From an uncultured Bacteroidales bacterium (GTDB taxonomy: Bacteria; Bacteroidota; Bacteroidia; Bacteroidales; FEN-979): a stretch of DNA of 64,000 nt. The stretch is taken from NCBI GenBank assembly GCA_903877385.1, contig CAIRDP010000027.1, positions 124,001-188,000 of the forward strand, read 5' to 3'. The translations under genes were made by a program, and so were the position numbers. Positions 18,092 through 26,428 of this stretch are shown here, one piece after another (within the stretch, counting starts at the first letter, position 1; every line of letters begins with the position of its first letter). The notes beneath the pieces were generated by a model that did no database searches, was not told the DNA's origin, and saw nothing but the letters and a program-made list of their open reading frames with translations.

Positions 18092-20044
18092 TTATTGAGA
18101 TTGGTCATATATATCAATCAACCATTTAATACGCAGCAGTTCGGCAACACTATCGGCATAAGATATGGCTCCCCTGGGTGTATGAGGAGGATCCCCGTCA
18201 TAAATTTCACTGATAGTCCCTATTCCATATTCAGTTAATACAGGTTCAAAACCGGTATATAAATTCCTGATCATCGAAAGACCGCTTTTACCGTGGATCT
18301 TAAGATATCCTTCGGCAAAATGGCCCAGCAGCCAAGGCCTTACAGAACCCTGGTGATAGGCAAGGTCCCGTTCCTGCGGTGATCCAAAATAGATCCCTTT
18401 ATAAACAGGGCTTTTCGGTGTCAGAGTGCGTATCCCCCTGGGGGTGAGAAGTTCCTGCCTTACCCGGCTCAGAACATCCTTGCGCATCTCTTCAGTAATA
18501 GGTGAAAACGGCAGTGAAGTTGCAAATAACATATTGGGCCTTACAGTCCAATCTTTGTATTCGCCATTGACATAATCGGCAAGATACTTTTTATCGGCGT
18601 TCCAGAAGGTTTCTGTAAATGACCTGGATATCCTTTCGGCAAGCGCCGACCATTCGGTTATAAATTCACGGTCGCCGGCCATTTCGGCACTTTCAACTGC
18701 AAAACAGATGGCATTATACCAGAGGCTGTTGATCTCCACAGCCTTCCCTGTCCTGGGAGTGACAGGCTTGCCGTATGCGACCGAATCCATCCAGGTGAGT
18801 GCCATACCGTGCACACCTGCATAAATAAGCCCGTCGGGCTCCATATGGATGTTAAATTCAGTGCCATCACGGTAACCTTCAAGTATCTGGACAATTTTTT
18901 TCCCGTATTCCTTCCAAATCTTCTTTTCGGTCCTGGTGAACATGGCATATTGCTGCAAAGCCCAGATGAACCATAAGGAAGGATCGGCAGCATGATAAGT
19001 TGTATTGCTGCCGCTTCCGTAATGGGGCATTAATGGCCCTTTCATCTCCGATACCATCTGGTCAATAATGGCTTTAGCCGTTTTAAAGTCGCCTGTGACC
19101 AGCAGCAAACCCGGGAGTGAGATAAAAGTATCCCTGCCTGCCCGTGTAAACCAGGGGTAACCGGGTAAAAGATATGTCTTGTTTCCTTTTTTTATAATGA
19201 ATTGCTGGGCAGCATTTTCAAGGCAGTGTTCGAAAGTATCCCTTGAAGTACGGTTTTTCAGTTCCGCAGAATAGGCTCTCTTTATTCCGGGAATGGAAAT
19301 TTCTTTTGTGCCTGCACAGAAATAAATGCTTTCGCCGGTTTTAATCTCAATTTCAAAAAAGCCGGGAGTATAAAGGTCCTCCTGGAATTCATATCCCCTC
19401 TCCATCTCCTGCTGGTATTCTATATTATGGTACCAGTCGGGCACATGCACATATTCGTTCTCCTTGGAGATCTGCATGAAGAGATCGGTATACCCCTGGT
19501 ACATCCTTACCTTGATCCCGTTGGGGACTTTCTCGAATTTCTTATCGGCAAAGATATTTTCCCTCGTGAGGGTATGATAATTCCTGAAGGCCAGGAAAGG
19601 CCTCAGCCGCAGTTTCGTCGAGGAGTGGGCTTCCACCAGGGTGTATTTCACAATAAACCTGTCCTCCCTGGAATCAAAAAGGCTTTCCCTGGTAAGGACT
19701 GCACCGCCTACACGGTAAGTAAGCAAAGGAAAGGGATCTGCGCTGAAATCCCTGATGTATTTATGCCCTTTGGGATTATAGAGGTTCCCCGGATATTTAT
19801 GCAGGCCGAGGTTAAACTCCGCATCTCTTTGTATTATGGTTTCATCAACCGAAGAAAGCAGAACATGCATCTCGTTATCGATCCCCGGCTGGGGAGTCAC
19901 AAGCAAGCCATGGTACTTCCGGGTGTTGCAGTTAACAATTGTCGTATTGGCATATGAACCGGCACGGTTCGACCGGAGCATTTCCCGCTTCAGCGAGTAC
20001 TCGAGGTTAATAAGCTGATACTTATCGAAAGTGATATAACTCAT
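18092..20044 (-). CDS. Glycogen debranching enzyme (GH133-type)
   Basis: A 650-residue amylo-alpha-1,6-glucosidase-like protein. The N-terminal region (about 15-230) matches the bacterial debranching-enzyme N-terminal domain, with YANTTIVNCNTRKYHGLLV and a beta-rich body. The C-terminal (alpha/alpha)6 barrel holds PWFTRAGRDTFISLPGLLL, GLIYAGVHGMALTWMD, and the closing YHQGSVRPWLLGHFAEGYL. It removes alpha-1,6 branch points left by phosphorylase. It is the first gene of the four-gene glycogen cluster on the minus strand and starts 135 bases from the divergent lipoprotein gene, with a palindromic promoter region between. Confidence 0.92.
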   Translation of the reverse strand: MSYITFDKYQLINLEYSLKREMLRSNRAGSYANTTIVNCNTRKYHGLLVTPQPGIDNEMHVLLSSVDETIIQRDAEFNLGLHKYPGNLYNPKGHKYIRDFSADPFPLLTYRVGGAVLTRESLFDSREDRFIVKYTLVEAHSSTKLRLRPFLAFRNYHTLTRENIFADKKFEKVPNGIKVRMYQGYTDLFMQISKENEYVHVPDWYHNIEYQQEMERGYEFQEDLYTPGFFEIEIKTGESIYFCAGTKEISIPGIKRAYSAELKNRTSRDTFEHCLENAAQQFIIKKGNKTYLLPGYPWFTRAGRDTFISLPGLLLVTGDFKTAKAIIDQMVSEMKGPLMPHYGSGSNTTYHAADPSLWFIWALQQYAMFTRTEKKIWKEYGKKIVQILEGYRDGTEFNIHMEPDGLIYAGVHGMALTWMDSVAYGKPVTPRTGKAVEINSLWYNAICFAVESAEMAGDREFITEWSALAERISRSFTETFWNADKKYLADYVNGEYKDWTVRPNMLFATSLPFSPITEEMRKDVLSRVRQELLTPRGIRTLTPKSPVYKGIYFGSPQERDLAYHQGSVRPWLLGHFAEGYLKIHGKSGLSMIRNLYTGFEPVLTEYGIGTISEIYDGDPPHTPRGAISYADSVAELLRIKWLIDIYDQSQ

Positions 20045-20081
20045 TTTACCGATATCATGAAAGAATCAAATATAAATAAAA

Positions 20082-20113
20082 TTTACGGCAGTGCAAAAAT
20101 ACGATATTTTTGC
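20082..20113. promoter_or_regulatory. Divergent palindromic promoter region
   Basis: The sequence GCAAAAATA-CGA-TATTTTTGC at 20093-20113 is a perfect 9-base inverted repeat whose arms each read TATTTTTGC, a match to the Bacteroidota -7 element TAnnTTTGC. The plus-strand copy (20105-20113) has TTTA at 20082-20085 exactly 19 bases ahead, one base off a TTTG -33 element. It probably drives the lipoprotein gene and, on the minus strand, the glycogen cluster. Confidence 0.6.
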
Positions 20114-20179
20114 TGGCAGCGTTATTATGAAGTCCGAGGCCGGGTTAAATTCACCTTAAATATCTGCAGACCAATATCC

Positions 20180-21586
20180 ATGCACAGAGCGAACATCAGC
20201 AACCTTGTATTTATATGCCTGATTCTACTGGCATTTTCCTGGTCGTGCCGTAAAGCCGACAAAACGGATTCAAGCCCTTCGCTCATGCTGTCCTTTTCGG
20301 TTGACACTGTGATGTTCGACACTGTTCTTACCACTGTAGGCTCCGTCACTAAAAGGCTTCTTGTTTATAATCGCAACAAGAACAAGGTCGTGGTCTCCCA
20401 GATCCAGCTTGGCGGAGGATCCGGTTCCATGTACCGGATGAATGTCGACGGCACCGCTGCCTACAGCGTACAGAACACTGAAATCAGGGGCAACGACAGC
20501 CTGTACATATTCGTGAAGGTCACCGTTAATCCTAATGATAAAAACACGCCTTTCATTGTAAGCGATTCCATTGTTTTCATGACCAATACGAACCGCCAGG
20601 TGGTCCAGCTTGCGGCCCTGGGTCAGAATGCCGACTTTAACATAGCGAAAACACTGAAGGGGAATATTGTCTGGGACAGCCTTAAAGCACATGTGATTTA
20701 CGGCTTTTTAAGGGTAGATACCGGCGCCTCGCTTACGGTACTGCCTGGTACAAAAATCTACTTTCATAAAAATGCATACCTCGCCGTTTCACATGAGGCA
20801 TCACTTGCGGTTAACGGAACCTGGGAGCATCCTGTAAGAATGCAGAGCGACCGCCTTGATTTTTACTACAGGGACCTCCCTGGTCAATGGGAAGGGATAT
20901 ACCTTGAAAGAGGAAGTAAAAACAACAACCTGAGCTATGCTGTGATCAAAAACGGGAATTACGGACTTATTATAGATTCACTGGTAAGCGGTAGCGACCC
21001 AAAACTTACCATGGACGGCACCATCATTCAGAACATGGTTTACGACGGCATCTATGCTTATTCCACTTCTGTGGTATCCACCAACTGCATCATCGGTGAC
21101 TGTGGAGGAGCTGCACTCAGGATTGAAAAAGGAGGAAATTATAATTTCAAACAGCTAAGCGTGGGTAATTACTGGAGTTCCTCGGTAAGGAGCATTCCAT
21201 CGATGATCTTAAGTAACTACACTTCCGATTCGGTTGGGATCAAGCATCCGAACGACCTGGCTGCAAATTTTGGGAATATCATTCTGTACGGCACCGAGAC
21301 CGATGAACTGGAATTGGACAGTGTGGCCAATATAAAATTCTCATACATCTTTGATCATGCCCTCCTCAGGACTTCACTGAAAGTGAGCAACCAGGCGCAT
21401 TACCTGGAATGCATAGTCAATAAAGACCCTCTGTTCCTCGACGTTCAGAAATTCGATTATGAGATCGACAGTCTCTCACCTGCCAGGGGCAGCGGTGGAG
21501 CAATGGGTGTAAACAACGATATAAGAGGTAGTCAAAGACCATCCCCCCCCTCCCTGGGGGCGTATGAGTATTTTAAGAAACCCTGA
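20180..21586 (+). CDS. Beta-helix lipoprotein, choice-of-anchor-Q-like C-terminus
   Basis: A 468-residue envelope lipoprotein. I chose ATG 20180, because the product then begins with a clean lipoprotein signal: positive start, hydrophobic stretch VFICLILLAF, then SWSC with the lipid-bearing cysteine. Upstream in-frame ATG 20057 would add 41 residues with no signal character. The mature part has beta-rich repeats typical of right-handed parallel beta-helix proteins (around 210-390, with VLPGTKIYFHKNAYL and GIYLERGSKNN), and ends in DIRGSQRPSPPSLGAYEY, the closing motif of Bacteroidota surface beta-helix proteins. Its ligand is unknown. It converges on sucD. Confidence 0.8.
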   Translation: MHRANISNLVFICLILLAFSWSCRKADKTDSSPSLMLSFSVDTVMFDTVLTTVGSVTKRLLVYNRNKNKVVVSQIQLGGGSGSMYRMNVDGTAAYSVQNTEIRGNDSLYIFVKVTVNPNDKNTPFIVSDSIVFMTNTNRQVVQLAALGQNADFNIAKTLKGNIVWDSLKAHVIYGFLRVDTGASLTVLPGTKIYFHKNAYLAVSHEASLAVNGTWEHPVRMQSDRLDFYYRDLPGQWEGIYLERGSKNNNLSYAVIKNGNYGLIIDSLVSGSDPKLTMDGTIIQNMVYDGIYAYSTSVVSTNCIIGDCGGAALRIEKGGNYNFKQLSVGNYWSSSVRSIPSMILSNYTSDSVGIKHPNDLAANFGNIILYGTETDELELDSVANIKFSYIFDHALLRTSLKVSNQAHYLECIVNKDPLFLDVQKFDYEIDSLSPARGSGGAMGVNNDIRGSQRPSPPSLGAYEYFKKP

Positions 21587-21591
21587 AATAA

Positions 21592-21611
21592 TGTACAATG
21601 TAGATGGTACC
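21592..21611. repeat. Degenerate intergenic TGTACA repeat, copy 2
   Basis: TGTACAATGTAGATGGTACC sits between the lipoprotein and sucD stops. The first 11 bases match the plus-strand copy at 54754-54780; the rest has drifted. Confidence 0.5.
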
Positions 21612-21617
21612 TTAAAA

Positions 21618-22505
21618 CTATCGTCCCATGGCTTTCATCATCGCCACACCCAGGTCGGCCGGAGAATCCACAACATGAATTCCGCATTCCCTTAAAATTT
21701 CCTTTTTAGCTTCGGCCGTATCGGCTTTTCCTCCCACGATGGCACCTGCATGGCCCATGGTACGTCCTTTGGGTGCAGTGGCCCCGGCGATAAAACTCAC
21801 TACCGGTTTCGTACCGTGCTCCCTGATCCAGTATGCAGCGTCGGTTTCCATATTCCCGCCGATCTCCCCTATCAGGATGATGCCTTTGGTTTCGGGATCA
21901 TTCATAAAAAGCTTGACAGCTTCAATGATGGTAGTACCCGGAATGGGATCGCCTCCCACTCCTATCATGGTTGTTTGCCCGAGACCAACCTTGGTGATCT
22001 GGTCAACAGCTTCATATGAAAGGGTTCCCGAGCGGGAAACAATCCCTATGCACCCCTTTTTATGAATAAAGCCGGGCATGATCCCGATCTTGGTATGAGG
22101 TGGTGTAATAATACCCGGGCAATTCGGACCAATAAGCCTTACATCATGGCATCTAAGGTATTCTTTTACTGTGACCATATCAATCACCGGGATACCCTCG
22201 GTAATACAAACAATGAGCTTTATCCCTGAATCCGCCGCCTCTATTATGGCATCGGCTGCCATTGGAGGCGGGACGAAAATAACCGAAACATCGGCATCAG
22301 TGACTTTAACTGCATCGGCAACAGTATTGAACACCGGGCGGTCGAGATGGGTTGTGCCACCCTTCCCGGGAGTAACCCCTCCAACCACATTAGTACCGTA
22401 TTCAATCATTTGCCCGGCATGAAAGGACCCTTCATGTCCCGTAAAGCCCTGTATAAGGACCCTGGAGTGCTCATCAACAAGTATGCTCATGGAAGTAAAT
22501 TTCAT
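21618..22505 (-). CDS. sucD: Succinyl-CoA synthetase alpha subunit
   Basis: A 295-residue subunit of the ligase that interconverts succinyl-CoA and succinate with nucleotide triphosphate formation. The CoA-binding Rossmann part spans about 1-125 with [10 protein letters not shown] and [13 protein letters not shown]; the phosphorylated histidine is H252 in [21 protein letters not shown] and [10 protein letters not shown] are also family hallmarks. The beta subunit gene sucC is not adjacent, so it must lie elsewhere. It is divergent from mnmE with a 56-base gap. Confidence 0.95.
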   Translation of the reverse strand: MKFTSMSILVDEHSRVLIQGFTGHEGSFHAGQMIEYGTNVVGGVTPGKGGTTHLDRPVFNTVADAVKVTDADVSVIFVPPPMAADAIIEAADSGIKLIVCITEGIPVIDMVTVKEYLRCHDVRLIGPNCPGIITPPHTKIGIMPGFIHKKGCIGIVSRSGTLSYEAVDQITKVGLGQTTMIGVGGDPIPGTTIIEAVKLFMNDPETKGIILIGEIGGNMETDAAYWIREHGTKPVVSFIAGATAPKGRTMGHAGAIVGGKADTAEAKKEILRECGIHVVDSPADLGVAMMKAMGR

Positions 22506-22548
22506 GCCAAAATTAAATTCTTTTAAAACACGGGCAAGTTTTATTTGA

Positions 22549-22556
22549 TATTTTTG
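22549..22556 (+). promoter_or_regulatory. Bacteroidota -7 element close to mnmE start
   Basis: TATTTTTG matches TAnnTTTG and ends five bases before the mnmE ATG at 22562. No clear -33 partner is seen 19 bases upstream. If used, transcription would begin at or next to the start codon. Confidence 0.4.
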
Positions 22557-22561
22557 TACTT

Positions 22562-23959
22562 ATGCAGCAATTGAATTTCAAAGATACCATATGCGCAATC
22601 TCAACAGCCCCGGGAGTTGGAGCTATTGCCGTTGCCCGCATCTCGGGACCACTCACATTCAATATTATCGAACTTATTTTCAAACCTTCCAATAAAAAGA
22701 CTTCCCTCAGGAAAGCGGCCAGCCACACTATTCACCATGGCACCCTTCAAACAGCCGAAGGTCCCCTGGATGATGTTCTTCTGAGTATTTTCAGGGCCCC
22801 AAACACATATACAGGTGAGGATCTGGCCGAAATCTCTATCCATGGCTCCGATTACCTTCAGAAAAGGATAATGGAAATATTTCTTGATCATGGACTGCGG
22901 ATGGCGGGTCCCGGGGAATTCACACTCAGGGCTTTTTTAAATGGCAAACTGGATCTCGCCCAGGCCGAAGGGGTGGCCGATGTGATAGCAGCCCATTCGA
23001 AGATGTCGCATGAACTGGCATTTACCCAGCTCAGGGGAGGATTTTCGAAAAAGCTTAAATCGCTTCGCGAACAGTTGATCAGCTTTGTTTCCCTTATCGA
23101 ACTTGAGCTTGATTTCGGAGAAGAAGATGTGGAATTCGCCGACCGCAGCAGCCTCATCAAACTGGTGAAAACCCTTAAAAGCGAAATTTCATCCCTGGTT
23201 GATTCCTTCAGCCTCGGAAACGTTATTAAAACAGGAATCCCGGTTGCCATCATCGGGAAACCAAACTCGGGCAAATCCACCTTGCTGAATGCCATACTGA
23301 ATGAAGAAAAAGCCATAGTCTCGGATATCCCGGGAACGACCAGGGATTCAATTGAAGATACCATTGTCATTGGAGGGTACAGCTTTCGTTTTATCGATAC
23401 TGCCGGCTTACGGGCTGCCGAGAATGTGATCGAAACAATGGGTATAGAAAGGACCTGGCAGAAGATAAGCGAGGCAAGCATAGTGCTTTACATTTTCGAT
23501 GCCACGAAAGAGTCCTTCGAGGATGTAGTCAGTGCACTTAAAGACTTTAAAGATATAGCCGACAACCCAACAAGGCACCTTATCCTTATAGGGAATAAAA
23601 TTGATAAAGTAAAAAAACTGCCTAAAGGATTTTCCTCCTTTGTGAATCAGGAGACGATCTTCGTTTCGGCGAAACGGCATGAGAACATTCACCAGATTGC
23701 CGAAAGCCTGGTCAGTAAAGTCAGCCTGAGCGCTATCAACGACGGTATGGTCATCTCCAACGCAAGGCATTACGAGGCTTTGCAGAGCTCACTCAGCTCG
23801 ATAACCGAGGTTGAAAAAGGCCTGGCCAGGCACATCCCTGCCGATCTGCTGTCGAGCAACATCCGTAACGCCCTTTACCATATCGGCAGCATTACAGGAG
23901 AGATATCATCAGATGATATCCTCGGGACCATTTTTTCGCGCTTCTGCATCGGAAAGTAA
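22562..23959 (+). CDS. mnmE: tRNA uridine-5-carboxymethylaminomethyl modification GTPase MnmE
   Basis: With MnmG, MnmE installs the carboxymethylaminomethyl group on the wobble uridine of certain tRNAs. The 465-residue protein has the N-terminal folate-binding domain opening with DTICAISTAPGVGAIAVAR, a helical domain, and an inserted G domain with G1 GKPNSGKS at about 228-236, G2/G3 regions in SDIPGTTRD and DTAG, and G4 GNKID. It closes with the FCIGK terminus required for the chemistry. The following 266 bases up to the ATPase gene contain only two palindromes and a promoter-like element. Confidence 0.97.
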   Translation: MQQLNFKDTICAISTAPGVGAIAVARISGPLTFNIIELIFKPSNKKTSLRKAASHTIHHGTLQTAEGPLDDVLLSIFRAPNTYTGEDLAEISIHGSDYLQKRIMEIFLDHGLRMAGPGEFTLRAFLNGKLDLAQAEGVADVIAAHSKMSHELAFTQLRGGFSKKLKSLREQLISFVSLIELELDFGEEDVEFADRSSLIKLVKTLKSEISSLVDSFSLGNVIKTGIPVAIIGKPNSGKSTLLNAILNEEKAIVSDIPGTTRDSIEDTIVIGGYSFRFIDTAGLRAAENVIETMGIERTWQKISEASIVLYIFDATKESFEDVVSALKDFKDIADNPTRHLILIGNKIDKVKKLPKGFSSFVNQETIFVSAKRHENIHQIAESLVSKVSLSAINDGMVISNARHYEALQSSLSSITEVEKGLARHIPADLLSSNIRNALYHIGSITGEISSDDILGTIFSRFCIGK

Positions 23960-24158
23960 GCGCCACAAAGTAACCAACTACTGAAAAAAACGCTCGGTTT
24001 GACCAGGCTGCACCTGAACAGTCAAATCATTTAAGATTACAGATTTCGATAAATTAAGGGGATCAATCAAACCGGCGGCGGGGGTCGGATGTTCCGTTTT
24101 GTCCACTTTGGGAGAGAAAGGGTCTGGGATGAAATATCAAAATAGATCAGTAATTTTA

Positions 24159-24198
24159 ACTCAATATATTGAGTAATTTATCTCAATTGTTTGAGATA
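24159..24198. promoter_or_regulatory. Two matching palindromes (putative operator) before ATPase gene
   Basis: Two inverted repeats share the core CTCAA-N4-TTGAG: ACTCAATATATTGAGT at 24159-24174 and TATCTCAA-TTGT-TTGAGATA at 24179-24198. Their centres are 22 bases apart, about two helical turns, so a dimeric regulator could bind both on one DNA face. A TATATTTGC -7 element (24204-24212) follows six bases later, placing the pair over the promoter. Confidence 0.55.
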
Positions 24199-24203
24199 AT
24201 TAT

Positions 24204-24212
24204 TATATTTGC
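24204..24212 (+). promoter_or_regulatory. -7 promoter element of ATPase gene
   Basis: TATATTTGC fits the Bacteroidota -7 consensus TAnnTTTGC and lies 13 bases ahead of ATG 24226, implying a very short leader. There is no good -33 element at the standard distance; the palindromes overlap that position. Confidence 0.5.
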
Positions 24213-24225
24213 AGAAATTGTCTTT

Positions 24226-25407
24226 ATGTTTCAACGTCCATATTATTCAAAGATCAAGGAAAGACTTGGATTTAAGCGACAGTTCATCCAGGTTCTCATG
24301 GGACCCAGGCAGGTAGGAAAAACAACATTAGTTCGCCAGCTTTTAGAAAAATATTCCTTCCCCTGGCATTATGCATCAGCAGATGAAGCTACCCAACCTC
24401 TCTGGCTACAACAACAATGGGAGACAATCCGGTTAAAAGCAGGCGCAGGAAAAGCAACTGAAGCTTTACTGGTTATCGATGAAATTCAAAAAATTCCGGA
24501 CTGGAGCAATCAGGTAAAAATCCAATGGGACAAAGACAGCTTTGATAACCTTCCTGTCAAGATCATTCTACTGGGTTCTTCACAGCTCATGCTGCAAAAG
24601 GGCCTGAGCGAATCACTGGCAGGAAGGTTTGAAGTAATCTATATTCCGCATTGGTCATATGCTGAGATGAAAGATGCTTTTGATTTCACAATTGAAGATT
24701 ATATCTGGTTTGGCGGATATCCTGGTCCTGCTGATCTGATCCCCGATGAAAGCCGGTGGAAAGACTATATCCGTCATTCGTTAATTGAAACCACACTGAT
24801 GCGGGATATTTTACTGATGGTAAGGATTGATAAGCCTGTTTTACTTCGTAACCTGTTCGATCTGGCTTGCTCATGGTCAGGACAAATCCTTTCCTATAAT
24901 AAAATCCTTGGACAATTAAAGGATGCAGGGAATACAACAACATTGTCACATTATCTTAAACTGCTTGAAGGGGCTGGTATGATCAAAGGATTGGAAAAAT
25001 ATTCACCATCGAAAATTCGTCAGCGTGCTTCCAGTCCAAAGTTCCAGGTATTTAATACAGCCTTGATGTCGTCTCTGAGTTCAAATCAGCGCACTCAAGT
25101 ACTGCAGCAACCTGAGATTTACGGCCGCTGGGTTGAATCTGCAATAGGCGTACATCTGCTCAATCAATCATTAACGGACAAGTTTAACCTATTTTATTGG
25201 AGGGATGGCAATCATGAAGTGGATTTTGTTATACAGAAAGGGGAACATACAATTGGCATAGAAGTAAAGAGTGGAAGGAATAAATCAACCTCTGGTATTA
25301 GCGCCTTCTCAAAGCAATTTAATCCTCAAAAAGTCCTTTTAGTAGGCAGGGAAGGAATTCCTATCAAGGAATTCTTAACACTACCCACCTCAGAATTGTT
25401 CAAATAG
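24226..25407 (+). CDS. AAA-type ATPase with DUF4143 domain
   Basis: A 393-residue protein of the ATP-binding/DUF4143 family that is spread widely and irregularly across bacteria. Walker A is GPRQVGKTT (26-34), Walker B is LLVIDEIQ, followed by LLGSSQLML and an arginine-bearing SLAGRFE. The middle is the winged-helix-like DUF4143 region (SYNKILGQLKDAG). The C-terminus has EVDFVIQKG then GIEVKSG, resembling a PD-(D/E)xK nuclease core. The start is ATG 24226; an earlier TTG (24169) falls inside the palindromes. Codon use is more AT-rich than neighbouring genes, consistent with transfer. The cellular role is unknown. Confidence 0.85.
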   Translation: MFQRPYYSKIKERLGFKRQFIQVLMGPRQVGKTTLVRQLLEKYSFPWHYASADEATQPLWLQQQWETIRLKAGAGKATEALLVIDEIQKIPDWSNQVKIQWDKDSFDNLPVKIILLGSSQLMLQKGLSESLAGRFEVIYIPHWSYAEMKDAFDFTIEDYIWFGGYPGPADLIPDESRWKDYIRHSLIETTLMRDILLMVRIDKPVLLRNLFDLACSWSGQILSYNKILGQLKDAGNTTTLSHYLKLLEGAGMIKGLEKYSPSKIRQRASSPKFQVFNTALMSSLSSNQRTQVLQQPEIYGRWVESAIGVHLLNQSLTDKFNLFYWRDGNHEVDFVIQKGEHTIGIEVKSGRNKSTSGISAFSKQFNPQKVLLVGREGIPIKEFLTLPTSELFK

Positions 25408-25573
25408 TGAAACTACACTAAAATAAATGGTTGGCCGGGTTGGATTTTATCGTGAATTTCCGTTATCATTTGCACCTATGATTATAACTAATTGTATATC
25501 AATGCAAGTTTCATTCTGCATCGAATAGTGAAGAAAGAAAAGGCTCAACATCCCATTTTACAATTCCTGCCTT

Positions 25574-26371
25574 ATGAATAAAATATTTCTCCTGCAATTG
25601 CTTATAACTTTCCTTACAGGAAGTCTCTGGATCTACTTTACCGTGATTGCCGGGCTTCGTTTCGGCAGTAAAATTGGCGGATTCATAGGAGGACTTCCCT
25701 CCACGGCCTTATTGTCATTCTTTTTCATCGGGTATACACAATCGCCGGAAATGGCTTCGGCCGCTACTGCTGTTTTTCCGGTTGCACTTTCCATTTCCGG
25801 TTTGTTCCTGGCAGTTTATGCTTCGCTCGTGCGAAGAGGTTTCATACCGGCCCTTATCGCAGGACTTTGTTTTTGGTTTCTTTTATCGGCCGGAATTTTC
25901 TTTTTAAGGCTGGAAAATTTCCTTTCCGTTCTGTTAATATACGCAGCAATCACTCTGGCAGCCTATATCATACTTGAAAAGTACTTAAAGATACGATCAG
26001 TAAGCCAGGAGAGACGAGGGAATCCTGAAAAATATCTTATTGTACGTTCCTTATTCGGCGGAGCCATCGTTATGCTTACCGTGCTGGTTGCAAAGACCGT
26101 TGGGCCCTTTACAGGAGGAATATTTGCGGCATTTCCTGCCATGTTTATCTCAACCCTGACCATATCCTATAAGGTAAACGGAATTGAATTTTCACGGGCC
26201 CTGACCAAACCCCTGATGGTCACCGGGATGATTACAATAACCGTGTATGCCATTGCCATTAGGTACCTCTATCTCAGTACCGGTATTTACCTGGGGACAG
26301 TCCTTGGTATCCTTATTTCTTCATTCAGCGCCTACATTACGTTCCGCTTAATATTACCCAGGCTTATTTAG
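25574..26371 (+). CDS. Polytopic membrane protein with internal repeat
   Basis: A 265-residue protein that is almost entirely hydrophobic, with about eight to nine transmembrane segments. I do not recognise a named family with certainty. The two halves look related: a glycine/proline-rich motif GGFIGGLPSTALLSFF near 35-50 is echoed by GPFTGGIFAAFPAMFIST near 175-195, each followed by a polar loop and more helices, as in transporters that arose by duplication (GlpM/DUF3147-like proteins show the same motif). A charged linker RSVSQERRGNPEK separates the halves. Transport function is an inference; the substrate is unknown. Confidence 0.6.
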   Translation: MNKIFLLQLLITFLTGSLWIYFTVIAGLRFGSKIGGFIGGLPSTALLSFFFIGYTQSPEMASAATAVFPVALSISGLFLAVYASLVRRGFIPALIAGLCFWFLLSAGIFFLRLENFLSVLLIYAAITLAAYIILEKYLKIRSVSQERRGNPEKYLIVRSLFGGAIVMLTVLVAKTVGPFTGGIFAAFPAMFISTLTISYKVNGIEFSRALTKPLMVTGMITITVYAIAIRYLYLSTGIYLGTVLGILISSFSAYITFRLILPRLI

Positions 26372-26391
26372 GATATGCTGAATTTTAAATG

Positions 26392-26399
26392 TATATTTG
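26392..26399 (+). promoter_or_regulatory. -7 promoter element of response regulator gene
   Basis: TATATTTG matches the Bacteroidota -7 consensus and lies 29 bases before ATG 26429. The region 19 bases upstream has only a TTTA-like match, so the promoter is moderate in quality. Confidence 0.45.
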
Positions 26400-26428
26400 T
26401 GCATTGAGGTACCTGAATAAAACTGGTG

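Noticed and set aside
24226-25407. Transposase or insertion sequence
   Set aside because: No transposase motifs or terminal inverted repeats; the palindromes lie only upstream and are too short.
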